Origin: Gyrodactylus bullatarudis
Taxonomy: Eukaryota; Platyhelminthes; Monogenea; Gyrodactylidea; Gyrodactylidae
Reading direction: 5' to 3'
Assembly (NCBI GenBank): GCA_012064415.1
Contig: SSNU01000185.1
Location: forward strand, 1-43,678
DNA: 43,678 nt
Part shown: one piece after another, positions 32,998 through 43,678 of the stretch
How positions within the stretch are numbered: the first letter of the stretch is position 1
Layout: each line of letters starts with the position of its first letter
The notes under the pieces: generated by a model
What the model saw: only the letters and a program-made list of their open reading frames with translations
The model's database searches: none
Told to the model about the DNA's origin: nothing
Made by a program: the position numbers and the translations under genes

Positions 32998-33798
32998 ATG
33001 ACGTTTATAATTGATATAAGTTCATTAGTTTCTATTAAATTGTTAAACAGAACTCTTCACACAACAATGTCACGGATTGGTATTGAACAGGTAAATGCTC
33101 GAACAGTACCAAACTTAACAGACAAACACAAGAAAGATAGGCTAGATCTTGTTGGGAAAATGTTGCCAAGCCGCTTGAGCATTGGATGAGTCTTATTTAT
33201 GCTGATGAAGTTACATTCTCCAACCAAAAGTATTCTGGATGGGGAAGAGTTTTGAAGTGTGATGACTTGACGTTAGACAAAACAAAGCCGACAGGGAAGG
33301 ATAAATTTCCAAAGAAAGTTATGTTTTTCGCGAGCATCAAATATGGCAAAGGTATTACTCTCAATCCAGCCTCAGGCAATATAAATGGTAGAGCTTTATT
33401 AAGTCTTGTAACCACGAATTTCCGTCATTATGAGGGATATCGTAGGGAAACTTTATAGGATCTAATAGATCATGCACCAGTTCACGACTCGACTTATGTC
33501 CGAGGATGTCTAAGCAGATCCAGCATAAGAGTTGTTGATTTCCCAGAAAAAAGTCCTGACATTAGTGTCATCAAGAATACTTTTGGCATAATGAAGAGAT
33601 ACTGGTTAGAATAAATACAATAAATTTCATTAAAATTTGAAAATCTATTATTATATTCTTAGGTACTTGGTCTCTGGTGATGATTCCTCGAACGATATTA
33701 ATGAAAAATTCCAACGCCTAGCTAGTTTTCTTGACGTAAAATCTGCAGTGGACAAATGTATTGAGTCCATTCCACGATGTTTCATAGAAAGTAGATGA
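32998..33798 (+). pseudogene. Tc1-like (DD34-type) transposase with a 58-nt intron
   Basis: The N-terminal part (HMSRIGIEQ-like frame, then NLTDKHKKDRLDLVGKML) shifts frame near 33175 into EHWMSLIYADEVTFSNQKYS (first Asp), KKVMFFASIKYGKG, a stop at 33456, and DLIDHAPVH (second Asp). SPDISVIKNTFGIMKRYW follows, where the third residue, 34 residues on, is Lys instead of Glu. A GT-AG intron, 33605-33662, then restores an open frame to FIESR-stop at 33798. The spacing DD34 suits Tc1. The Glu-to-Lys change and the stop show it is inactive. Confidence 0.75.
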
Positions 33799-33799
33799 G

Positions 33800-35990
33800 A
33801 GATTATAAATTATTAATGAGATATTAATGAGATACTGTGATATTAAATAGATTTTTGTAAAAAATTATTCAACAGATTTCAGAATTATTAATTAAGCCAA
33901 CAATAAAAAATCATTAATATTGAATCACAATTATACTTAAGGTTTGTTGAGTATTCTATCCCAAGCAGTTTTAAAATAGTTTTAGAGAGAATTTAAATGA
34001 CATTTTGTCTCAATTGTAACCTTGAAATGACCTTGAATTTCATTGGTTAAAATCCACGATAATAAAAAACAACTCATTCAAAACTTATCTTTGGGAAAAT
34101 ATCAAACTTAAAAAAAATATTCTCTAAAAATAAATACTACCGAAATAAAGGCCTTATATTTAAATTACTAACACCAGCTTCTTTATTTTCTCAGAATGAA
34201 GTCATTACTATAATTATTTTTTCAGCCATCAACAATGATTTTTTTTGCTACTTCTTCGTTCTCCTGCTTTTCCATTACTAATTAATCGTAAGAGGTATCA
34301 TAAGAGGAATTTCACTTCACTCAATAATTAGTTAATGAAAATTATTTAGTGGACGCCAAGGCAGCTCACAAAGAGAGTGAGTTAGAAAAAATTTATGATT
34401 GAGATATCATAAAATTAATTCGCTCAAAAAAATGATGAAATTTTAAAACATGGTTCAAAAGATCATTAAATTCACTATCAACTGAATAAAACCGTAGTGT
34501 TTTATGCTAATAAACATTTTCATTTTGGTTAAGTCATCAACAGGGATTTAGTTTAACAAACTTTCAGATCTTTTTCTTTATTATAATCGAATTTGAACTC
34601 CGATACACAATTGCGACACGGATTTATTTTGGTTGCAGAGGTTTTTTTCTCGATAAAAATAGCTCGTGAATTGCTCAAAATTGTTCTCTGACTGTTCGGA
34701 TTCGCTGTGTAGTGAATAATATATTTTTACACATCAGGAGTTGAAATTTTTCTGAATTCAACGTCGTTTGCAGAAGATTTCTTTTAAGTACAAATTTTTA
34801 TATCTGATTTCAATAGTCAATTGTCACATCTTATCAAATTATCTTAAATCACAGAGTATAAGTCACCAGTACATTTTGAAGAATAGTAGAAAAATGATAT
34901 TGGATACTTAATATTTTTAACTTATTTAATTTAAAATTAAAATGCTTATCTCTTTAGAAAAAATCTCCTTATCAAGTAAATTAGAAAATCAGAATCAATT
35001 AACATCATAAGAATCAACAAAAATATGTGAGTTTAAATCATCACAATATGGTTTAATATATTTCAAATAAAATACTTTTTCAAAGAAATTTTTTGGCAGC
35101 TAAAAATAGACTTCTGAGTTCCTGGAGTTCTCTCAAGAAATTTTTGTTTCAAGGACTGTTTCATTATTGTCAGTGCTGAACGCCACTACGAAATCATCAT
35201 CAGTTATAGGGTTTCTCTCCGTGCTTTCTTGTAGAATGAAATCCCGTTCATCAAAAGTATACTCTACTTGTTATCATCGACTCACTGATTCTATATATAA
35301 ACCAACTTACTTTGATATCTATAGGATCCATGTTAAATTTTTAATAAGCAGTTTCAGCTTTTCATATATAATATTATTTTATTTCACAGATCTTTGATTT
35401 TAGCAAAGTAAGAAAATAATACAAGATGTTGACATTGAAAATATGTCAAATGGAAAAATTTCGATACAACCTTTGATTTTGAATATTTCATCATTATTTA
35501 TGTGATGAACCAGAAATATAAATATTATGAATAAAAATCTTTTATATAAATCTAAATTTTCGAACGTTTATAAAAAATAAGTGAATCATATAATTGAAAA
35601 AGTATTTATGTTATTTTAACCTTTGAAAAAAGTATGTTCCCGAACGGGCGGCATTCAAGAAATATATTACTAATCATATTTCACGATTGGTCGGTACATG
35701 TATGATATTTTATTCTATATTTCAGAAAATTCCAGAAATTGTGAGATCTTATATTTTGATTGCATTATTGTTGGATTGATAAAGCCATGTTCAAGACTGC
35801 ACACAAACTCCACAAAATTAATAAACTTTACAAATATTTTTTTTTAATATTCAAAGTAAAGTGATATACAGATATCTGGGTTGAAATTTTTCTCGATAGG
35901 ACGAAAGATTCAAATTATTGAAGGGGCCTCTTATGAAAGATGGGTAATCTGAAGCATTTATTAACAACAAATCCAATCTGAGAACTAAGG
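33800..35990. other. No recognisable gene; one repeat and one orphan frame
   Basis: Contains a partial family 2 repeat at 34139-34215 (CGAAATAAAGGCCTTAT) and a minus-strand orphan frame at 35133-35266. The rest is AT-rich and featureless. Confidence 0.5.
35133..35266 (-). other. Orphan acidic reading frame, possible terminal exon
   Basis: A 43-codon frame without ATG: VEYTFDERDFILQEST, then ITDDDFVVAFSTDNNE, ending at a TGA (35133-35135). It is preceded by AAG, so it could be the last exon of a minus-strand gene or a transposase remnant. No family is recognised. Confidence 0.2.
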
Positions 35991-36000
35991 TTGAAAAATA

Positions 36001-36296
36001 CGTTGAGGATTTAACTCATATTTATTCAAAGCTTCCGCCAACCAGATTTTAAATAAGCTGTTTGAAATTAAGAAGAAGTTGCCTGGTCATAAATTCAGCA
36101 TTCTTACCAAAACAACCAAGTTAATCCCTGACCTGAACAAATACCCGGTTCCATGGTAGATAAGAATAGGAATTATATAACTGTTAAAATGTTCTTGCGG
36201 CTCGAAGTATCTAGGACAGACAGTTAAAATTAGAATCGAGGAACATCTGCGAGTAGGCAACGTTGGCTCAGTGGTTCAAGAGCACCTTTGCAATTA
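36001..36296 (+). pseudogene. PLE endonuclease fragment
   Basis: Reads FEIKKKLPGHKFSILTKTTK, LIPDLNKYPVPW, then (after stops) LKCSCGSKYLGQTVKIRIEE and a VVQEHL tail. This is the same PLE family as 23540-23880, but it keeps YLG where that copy has a deletion. Stops and a frameshift near 36155-36190 break it. It ends abruptly where a Ginger-type terminal sequence begins (36291). Confidence 0.75.
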
Positions 36297-36333
36297 AATA
36301 CACTTTCATCATTCGTTGCACTTAAGGCACAAT
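36291..36333 (+). repeat. Orphan Ginger-type right end
   Basis: AATTAAATACACTTT, a spacer, then CGTTGCACTTAAGGCACAA matches the last 43 bp of the Ginger-like element's right TIR (17686-17727) with several differences. No partner end was found. Confidence 0.55.
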
Positions 36334-37290
36334 ATATACATTAGGTTAATACTATAATAAAATGTCACGCAGAATTTTATCTAAAATCGTACTAAAATGC
36401 GTTTAATAATTTTTGACGCGTGTTTGAAACACTTTAGACAAATAAATAATAAACCATTGGGGAGCTAATTAATTAATTCAGTAAACATATTCTTTGTTTG
36501 CAAAAATAATCTTGAATGATATATCAATTTTAAAGTATATATATGATACAAGTATATGACTTATATATTTTTCAAAATGGCACAAAGTGATAATATATAA
36601 AAAACACTTTGGATAAAGTTTCTTTCGTTTGGTTCTAAACTTAAAAAAAAGTTGGAAAAAAATTTAGGTTTTTATTTGTTTTGTTTATTTGTTTTACTTT
36701 CCTCTTGAGCTTAGAACAAAACAAAAAAAACATCGATCCTCAACATTATGACCGGTGAAATAATAATATCTTGATGCAATAATTTCTTAAAAAGGATTCA
36801 TACGTAAGTAAAACTGAGTGAATATTAACTGCAGTGGATTCATAAGCGTAAACCGTTATTACCGTTCAATGTTTGATTTTTTTTTAAATCAGATGCTTAC
36901 TTAAAAGTATAAAAATAAATCAAATTAAAACCTTTAAAGAATAATATTTTCAATTCGCAAGATATATTGGTTTCCATCTATATAGCCATAGAATATTTAC
37001 TATCAGATTCAGGGTATAAAGTTATGATTCTGTGCAGAAATATTACGTGAAATAAAAACTGAACAAAATTTAAATTTTGAAAAGATTTCATAATGTTCTT
37101 GTCAACACATAGAAACAGCAACTGAAAAGAAGCTATATGCCGTTTCAAATGTTCTTTTCGATCTAAGTATGCATGGCAGACTCTTGGAAGCAAGGAGCAA
37201 CCGCGAGCAGTCAACGTTTGTTTAGCGTACTTACAAGAAAATTAGATTTCATCTTCTGGAGCAAATTGATCAGATTTTACTCCCCGTTTT

Positions 37291-37610
37291 TTGAAAAATA
37301 AAAAAAATTTACCCAAACATGCCAGACTGAAAGAGAAGGACGAAACAATTGACAAGACGCGTACTAAACATCTTTTGCTCAAAGGAGGTGTCCCCAATTC
37401 CGTATTGAGAAACAAGTTGACCAAAATCACAACAGAAATCTTCCCTGAACACAAAGTACGGTTCCTGTCGAAGACAACAAAGTTACTCAACGACCGCAAC
37501 AAGGATCCGGTTAGTTGGCTGAATAGGAAAGGTTTCGTCTACGAATTCAAATGCTTCTGCAGCCAATAATACAACTATATTGGCAAAAACTCAAACCTTA
37601 ACATCAGTTG
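37291..37610 (+). pseudogene. PLE endonuclease N-terminal fragment
   Basis: The frame 37291-37569 contains VLRNKLTKITTEIFPEH, KVRFLSKTTKLLNDRNKDPV, WLNRKGFVYEFKCFCSQ, then a stop followed by YNYIGKNS. The order matches the PLE linker and the start of the GIY-YIG domain. It breaks off right after the YIG motif. It is a different PLE lineage from the copies at 4213 and 36001. Confidence 0.75.
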
Positions 37611-37770
37611 ATATTAACACCTCCTCAAGTTGCAAATCATTAAATGAATCTGACTCACAGCATCCTCACAGTCTCAAGAGTATGAGCACATTTAACCCCT
37701 AATGGTCAATCTTGGATGAATAAGTGATATGTGTTATATTTTATAATGTTCCTTAAACTTGCATCTATAT

Positions 37771-37801
37771 AGTGGTCGACATAAAAAAGTATACACTTAT
37801 A
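37771..37801 (+). repeat. Solo Tc1-type terminal repeat
   Basis: TATAGTGGTCGACATAAAAA plus AGTATACAC resembles the ends of the Tc1 element at 39909-41166. No opposite end was found nearby. Confidence 0.4.
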
Positions 37802-38339
37802 AAATATCTTTTGCATATAGTTATACAGGCTATCTATGGTTTCTTTCGAGATTAAACTCCACTCCTCTAAAATTTTAGATATCAAATTCTGCCTATTTTA
37901 AAATGTTCTTCGATTTTCATAAACTTTTAAATTCAAACTCTTGAAGAGAAAAATTGTTTTTTTTTCTTCATAGATTCTATCTAGTTGAAGGATTATTTGA
38001 ATAAAATACTTAACTTAAATATGCTCCAAATCTACCTCAAAGATAGATCTGCATATTTTATTCGTTTTATTATATACCCAACCAACAAGCTGTTATGTTG
38101 AAAGGTTTTCAGTAATGCCAATTCAAGAAAAAGTTTCAAAGTGATAATCACGAATTTAATTAAAATTTAAAAGTATTAATATATGTTTTTCAATAATATT
38201 ATTTAGAAGTAAAAATTATTGGAATGAAAATTTGAACATTACATATTGACATTTAAACTATTATTAAAATTAAAAAAAACATATTTTCATTTTTCAGTGC
38301 TAAAAAATCCATTTGATAGGTCAAATTTTTGAAGTCTTA

Positions 38340-39065
38340 ATTTGATGAAAAAATTGGCTTTCAATAGTGACATAGTCAGATTAATCAAAGATAATAATTG
38401 AAGCGCTCCGAATTTAGATCGGTGAGTTATGATTTACTAGTTTAATTAATTACATGCTTTTGATTTACAGTTGTAGTACAGTTAAATCTTGTGAAACCTT
38501 GGCCTCCAGATCTGGACTGCACTATACTGGTTTTGACAAATAAAGCTTGAGTATGTCGACATATGCTTTGACATCGAGATATGCTAGACTCTAACGAAGA
38601 TTTTCTTGTACCAATATTTAGTGGGGCAGATCGAAAAAAATACGACTATTGAATGACTGTTTATTGATAAAATTGATTCTATAATTTGGTTTCCCGAAAT
38701 TCATACCTAACCCCTATAAATTCCTTTTAAAATTTTATCTCAAAGAGTTTATGCAGTTCCGAAATTCCGTTGGACTTGGATGTGAAGTTCTGAAAACAGG
38801 GTCATGATTAACTTTAATTGATGCTAACCCATTTATGAAATCAATTGTCAAATAATGAATAGTGCAGCACCTATACTTAAAAAGGTTTCTAGAAATATTT
38901 CGTTCTAGGTGCTTAGGTAATATATCCCACAGGAACGTCTTATTTGGTAATGGATTAGCCCATTTCGCTGAATGTTACAGCTTACTAATGGATCCCACCG
39001 AGACTGGAACGAAAGAAACTCACAAAGCATTTAGAAATAATCTAAGTATACATATATGGTAGCCA
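38340..39065. other. No supported gene
   Basis: AT-rich. A 66-codon frame at 38862-39062 has no recognisable motif; it ends just before the hammerhead-like relic. Confidence 0.45.
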
Positions 39066-39067
39066 TA

Positions 39068-39105
39068 TACGCGCGTTTCGTCCTCTTTTGGACTCGTAAA
39101 ATAAT
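39068..39105 (-). ncRNA. Decayed hammerhead-like motif
   Basis: On the minus strand: ACGAGTCCAAAAGAGGACGA with AACGCGCGT. Stem II GTCC/GGAC, GAAA and a palindromic stem III ACGCGCGT are intact and very like 32017-32039, but the core CTGACGA has become TTTACGA and stem I does not pair well. Probably an inactive relative of the 31997 ribozyme. Confidence 0.5.
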
Positions 39106-39253
39106 GATTTGATATTGTGGTGACCTTCATATTGAATCACCACCAATAAGCAGAAAAACAAGAAATTATTTTAAAAACTATTTATTCAGAAATTAATTTG
39201 TTTAACTTAATTTGTGATATGATTGTTCTACTAAATACACACTACATTACAAC

Positions 39254-39646
39254 ATGGAAAATTCTTCTACCAATAACAAGGTTAGTCATCATAAAGACCT
39301 CGTAGAGGTTATTAACCCAAAAACCATTAAAAAGGCTAAACAGCCATCCACATCTAAGGCAACAGAGTACTCATCCTCCGAAACCACAAAAACCACTATT
39401 ATCGATAAAACCACATTAAACGACGATCTCTATTTGTCTTCATCTGATGGAGAGCTCATAGCCTCAGATGTTACTGATTATGAAGAGGCAGTATGTCCTC
39501 AGGTCGACGCACTCACACGCCTCGGTACTGTTACGAGAAAGCCCAATGGAAAGCGTGACGCCGCGTCGTTACAATATTATCGAATAAAAAGAGAATTTTC
39601 AGTAAAGAGAGTTTCATATATCGTTTTCAACATCATTGAAAAATAG
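39254..39646 (+). CDS. Hypothetical Ser/Thr-rich ORF, 130 aa
   Basis: Starts MENSSTNNKVSHHKDLVEVI. It has a Ser/Thr/Lys-rich low-complexity stretch, an acidic patch (LYLSSSDGELIASDVTDYEE) and a basic C-terminus. It is less AT-rich than its surroundings. The composition resembles N-terminal regions of retroelement ORF1/gag proteins, but no domain is recognised. Whether it is expressed is unknown. Confidence 0.35.
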   Translation: MENSSTNNKVSHHKDLVEVINPKTIKKAKQPSTSKATEYSSSETTKTTIIDKTTLNDDLYLSSSDGELIASDVTDYEEAVCPQVDALTRLGTVTRKPNGKRDAASLQYYRIKREFSVKRVSYIVFNIIEK

Positions 39647-39908
39647 TATTTTAATCAATGCAGGAGAAGTTGAAATAATAGAAAAAATAATCATTTATCT
39701 TCAGAAAGAGAATTTTATGATGTATCAAAAGGTGTTGATTTGAAGAAATTATCATGTAAAATAGTCCTAAAACTAAGAGTGTTTCACATATTAAATCGAC
39801 CAGCATACAAAGTTTTTACAAAAACTGAATTTCAGGCTTTATACTAACTTTTTACTAATTCAGGCTTTTTAGATTTACTGATTCAGGGTTTGTACGGTAA
39901 CACATATA

Positions 39909-41166
39909 TAATGGTCGCAAAATTTTAAGTTTCACTTTAATTTTTCCTTCAACTTCCTTATTTTAGATCCTATTCTAATAAAACATACACCAATAGAATT
40001 GTTACAGCCCATACAACATGTTGATGATGTTATTTTTACAAATTCATTCAACGGAATTTGAAAAATCAAAAATATTATGCTTCAATAAGATACAAAACGC
40101 AATATTCATGTTTTCACTTTTTTATTTCAAGAAATCCCCTTTATTTTCAATGACATCATTACATCTTTGATACATAGACATAAGATAGGGATCAAGATTA
40201 TCTTTTCTAAAATAATCTTACTCTTTAGTGATGGCATCTTTCAGTTCTTGTATATTTCTGTATTGCTTCCTATTTTTGTAAACTTTCTGAGATAGAGTTC
40301 CCCATATTTTCTCAATTGGATTGAGATCAGGACTTCTAGGTGGCCGGTCCATGATATTCATACCAGCTTGGTCTAAGAACTCTTTAGTAGATTTAAATCG
40401 ATGATAAGGCGCGCTATCATGTTGAAAAATCAATCCATTTTCTAATATCTCTTCTTTAAATGGTATCAAGGAGTTTTCAAGAACTTTTTGATAGGTATCT
40501 AAATTAATCTTGGAGCTTATGAATTCTAGCCTCAGAGTCCCTCCATAACTTCATAAAGGCCTTCAAGGTTTTTCTTGACAGTATTTAGGAGTGTTCGTAA
40601 ACTAATGTTGAGATTCAGTTCATTTCTTATCTGTGAACAATTCTTCCCATATTTTTCAATCATTCTTTTGATCTTTCCCAACAACAAATTAGCAATTTTA
40701 GGCTTAGGACCTCGCTTAAATATTTTTTTCTTGTACCCCTTTCTTTTTAGAAGGTTGTTGATGATTGTAAACGAAAAACAAAGCAATTTGGCTATTGCTC
40801 GGTTGCTTAAATTTCGGTTCTTGAGCTCATTCAAACGATCTTTCGTGAATAGCCGATTTCGATTAGGCATGGAAAATTTTTTTTGAGTAGTTGAGCTAGA
40901 AAAATTTCATGAAGATTAATTTATCATACTTGAGAAAATGGGATGCTTACATACCGATAGAATCAATTATGAAAAAGTGAAAACATAAATATTGCGTTTT
41001 GTATCTTGTTTTTTCAAATACCGTTGAATGAATTTGTAAAAATAACATCATCAAAATGTTATATGGGCTGTAAAAATTCTATTGGTAAATGTTTTATTAG
41101 AATTGAATTTAAAATAAGGAAGTTAAAGGAAAAATTAAAGTGAAACTTTAAATTTTTCGACCACTA
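39909..41166 (-). mobile_element. Tc1-like element with about 200-bp TIRs
   Basis: Inverted ends 39909-40122 and 40970-41166 match over about 200 bp with scattered differences. They begin TARTGGTCG and include GTTTCACTTTAATTTTTCC and ATTCAACGG. TA flanks both sides (39907-39908 and 41167-41168). Long TIRs of this size are known in IR/DR-type Tc1 elements. The gene inside is internally deleted. Confidence 0.85.
40218..40870 (-). pseudogene. Tc1 transposase, internally deleted
   Basis: The N-terminal part (40870 down to about 40560) holds paired HTH regions: LKNRNLSNRAIAKLLCFSF, GPKPKI and a second helix set ending LLNTVKKN. The sequence then jumps to the distal catalytic domain, GGTLRLEFISSKINLDTYQK, which is open in frame into 40469-40218 with FQHDSAPYH (second Asp), 34 residues, and SPDLNPIEKIWG (third Glu). 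The first catalytic Asp and about 80 neighbouring residues are missing near 40535. DD34 spacing is intact. Without the first Asp it cannot transpose itself, but its ends could be used by a relative. Confidence 0.88.
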
Positions 41167-41169
41167 TAT

Positions 41170-43410
41170 AAGAGGAGAAGAGAGGAATGAATATAGGCAA
41201 GATTTGAAATAAATTCATCCACTGTTCTATTATTTGAGTGATACACTGTAATTTTGGACTCGAATATATGAATATATGTTTATAATTCATGTACTATTCA
41301 ATTAAAATATTCTTTTTGAAGTTTCAATTCAAAAACGTTAGTATTTAATCAGTTTTTTTTTCGATTTTTAATCTAATTTTATATTTCAGGGAAAATCAAC
41401 TAGAATCGTGAGATATTGAATGAAAGCATGCCTATATTCAGGAAATGAACGCAAAGATTCATGATAGATGATAGGTATTTAAAAAATGGTTAAGCCCTTC
41501 CCTTCGTGAGATATTTTCAGTCAATTTCACACATTATCATGAATCAAATATTTCATGGAGATTTACTTCAAACCTCTTTCTACGAAATTAGTAGCCAATG
41601 AATTTTAAGTTTCAAATGTCCAATCAAAGTCAAGCAGATCTTTTGGTATTCTTAATAATTCACAACCTTACATAAAGCTCTTGTTCTTAAATTATGATTC
41701 CATCTTGGTTGATCTCGGAAAGTTGACCTGACCTTCTTTCATTATCGAAATTTTAACATTTAGAGCAACCTTATTTTTCTGAATATCTGAGTACTGAGTG
41801 CGCCTAATTTTTATCAAAAATCGTCGTCGTCCCATGAAAAACTTTATTGGTTTTGAATAACTAGCTCAATAATATATTCCTCTCTAATCTGTATACTTGA
41901 ATTTCTCCGGTTTTTTCTGCCAAATCTAGTAAGTATTTTTTGGCCTCAGACATTATTTAATCAATTCAATATAATTTTTATTTAGTGTTTTCATATACTA
42001 ATTCTAATTATGAATTTATTAAATTATGTTAGAAAATTAATTATTTTAAGAGGGCATCGGGGTGAAATATTTTGATGTTCATCAAGAAAATTTTCATTAG
42101 GAAGGTTAGGAAATAAGCGTTATTGTCATAAAAGTTCAAAAAAATTGAAAAATGTAATTATCTCGAAAACGTTTATCACTTGTTCTCAATCTTTCCTTAT
42201 GAGTTTAGAAACGAGTAATTGTATGCTTGTTTGGCAATACTACCGTTTTAAAGAAAAAATGCGATTCTAAAACCTGATTCTGATCAGCGATTTCATTTCA
42301 AGGGTCTAGGTTGATTATCAAAATGATCCGGAGAATATATTTTTTTTGGTTTACGAAGACCATCAAACCATTAGGACCACTCTGTTGAAGAACACAAAGG
42401 AAAGCCTTAATGTTGTAAGTACATGGGTTTTTTGATGTATACTTGAAGTCAAATAAGCATAGACCTTAGAATTTTCTTGAATTTAGTTGTGAAGAATAAA
42501 ATAACAATAAATTTGGAATTCACTTGTAGATATGACTGATATAAATTGTAATCATGAACAAAAATGTTTTTTTTCTCTTGTAAATAAATTATGATTTTCG
42601 TCTTCCGCCAATTCTAAAGTATCTTATTGCTTTAGTGTAAATTTTTAACAAAATCTAAAACTCTCTTAATAACAACAGAGATATATATTCGTAAGGTCAC
42701 CATTACATAATTTATACCAATATTTTGATTAATTTTTTTTCTAATCATGAAAATAAATTGCTAAACATTTTTTTCATTTCAAAATAAAGATTGAGACAAC
42801 CTTATGTAGTATACTTAGTTAAATAGTATTGAAAATTTCCAACGTAACAAATTTCCCCGGTGCTATTGAAAAAAACCTATACTTTTTTGATAAAAAAATA
42901 ATTTGAATTTCTATTTGTATTACATAATAACTTGATTTTAGAGATTTTATTTATCTGCGATACAAAGTTATCACCAATTTCCACACTACATCTCCTTTCA
43001 ATGATCACATGGATAATAATAGCATATTGCGCCAATGTATGCAATAACTGGATTAGTAAAAAATTTCCTGAATACAATTCATTAAGGTCAAATTACATGA
43101 GATAGCTCTAACTTCTATTCATATGAATTCTTGTTCTTTTATCGTTATCTTATGCTATTCGAGTGTAGTTTCGACAAATGAAATTTAGAATCTTTTCTTC
43201 TCAATCATTAACTCACAAATTCAATATGACCTCGTGGACAATAATACATCATTTATCCTCTCCTGATTAAAACCACAGATATGATTTTATGAGAATATAC
43301 AAGTTTTTTTTGAAAAAAAGATCATCAAAGTTATTGAAGCCTGAGATTTTCGTTTGAATTGAGAAAATAGTTGACGATTTTGAGGTATTTTCTTAAATTA
43401 ATTTTTAAAT
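41170..43410. other. No recognisable gene
   Basis: AT-rich with short frames on both strands; no terminal repeats, tRNA-like boxes or coding motifs that I can support. Confidence 0.55.
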
Positions 43411-43413
43411 TAA

Positions 43414-43678
43414 TTAACCGCTAAATTCGAACTCTCTCATGAATTTGGAAAATTTCATGATATTTTCAATCAAAAACTTGAATTGATTAACAATTCCATA
43501 CTCCTAAAGGATATACAAATAAACAATCTTACTAAAGAGATTCATATGCTTAAAAGAGAACTCGAATACATCAAATATTCATCCAAAGCTATCATTAATA
43601 CATCTATTCCACCTCCTCTTGTTACATATCCATGTACTAAACATGTAATTAACCCTTATGTTAACTCATCATCATTGA
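43414..43678 (+). CDS. Partial coiled-coil ORF open at window edge
   Basis: A frame without stop from 43414 to the last complete codon reads FELSHEFGKFHDIFNQ, then LLKDIQINNLTKEIHMLKRE and LEYIKYSSKAI, then a Pro-rich IPPPLVTYP. The heptad-like Leu/Ile spacing suggests a coiled coil. It could be part of a retroelement ORF1 or another element protein continuing outside. No ATG is obvious at the left, where a TAA precedes it at about 43411. Confidence 0.4.

Noticed and set aside
37336..37352. GGACGAAAC resembling a hammerhead GAAA box
   Set aside because: It lies in a PLE coding frame (KEKDETIDK) and no CTGANGA core or paired stems surround it.
1..43678. CRISPR array or bacterial gene cluster
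   Set aside because: No regularly spaced direct repeats, no ribosome-binding sites or operons; introns and eukaryotic transposons throughout.

Overview
The window is AT-rich eukaryotic DNA made almost entirely of mobile-element debris. No host gene with a recognisable function was found, and there is no operon structure or ribosome-binding site. The element mix points to an invertebrate animal: Tc1/mariner, piggyBac, Merlin, a Ginger-like integrase transposon, Penelope-like elements (PLEs) with GIY-YIG endonuclease domains, and one Ty3/gypsy relic. Introns are short (54-120 nt). A crustacean such as a parasitic copepod is my guess, but nothing here proves it.

Layout. 1-3.7 kb: promoter-like CCAAT/TATA sequence, an internally deleted Tc1 transposase (2198-2700) and a 433-bp TIR element (3189-3621). 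3.8-4.8 kb: a PLE 3' part with GIY-YIG domain and a hammerhead-ribozyme-like 3' tail. 5.1-5.9 kb: a broken, intron-containing HTH gene. 6-7.3 kb: inverted-repeat DNA with two copies of a second hammerhead-like motif. 9.7-12.5 kb: two integrase relics and TIR element copy A. 13-14.1 kb: tRNA-like/SINE pieces and a palindrome of two PLE ends, each with a hammerhead motif. 14.27-17.8 kb: a broken piggyBac gene whose 3' flank is interrupted by a complete 1,901-bp Ginger-like transposon (60-bp TIRs, TSD, intact integrase ORF and a Cys-rich second exon). 18.0-19.3 kb: a TIR element containing an inverted PLE fragment. 20.97-21.06 kb: a perfect 28-bp hairpin. 22.75-23.9 kb: TIR element copy B, with its interior flipped relative to copy A, then a PLE fragment. 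24.5-25.9 kb: a near-complete but frameshifted Merlin with TIRs and an imperfect 8-bp TSD. 26.1-29.2 kb: a Tc1 relic, a 455-bp TIR element, a PLE fragment and a GIY-YIG ORF between 67-bp inverted repeats. 30.0-31.86 kb: Ty3/gypsy gag-RT-RNase H relic. 31.9-32.2 kb: a 311-bp element with Tc1-type TIRs and TA duplication, carrying a tRNA-like B box and a very convincing hammerhead ribozyme. 32.2-33.8 kb: a second Merlin transposase and a Tc1-like transposase with a spliceable 58-nt intron. 36-37.6 kb: PLE endonuclease pieces and an orphan Ginger end. 39.9-41.2 kb: a Tc1 element with about 200-bp TIRs and an internally deleted transposase. The right edge holds an open coiled-coil reading frame.

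What ties the region together is nesting and the repeated appearance of hammerhead self-cleaving RNA motifs: in PLE ends (family 1), in a second palindromic repeat family (family 2, degenerate), and in a tRNA-like cassette inside a DNA-transposon-type element. The best candidates for something undescribed are that cassette (31907-32217) and the Ginger-like transposon with a spliced CXC-type tail (15828-17728).
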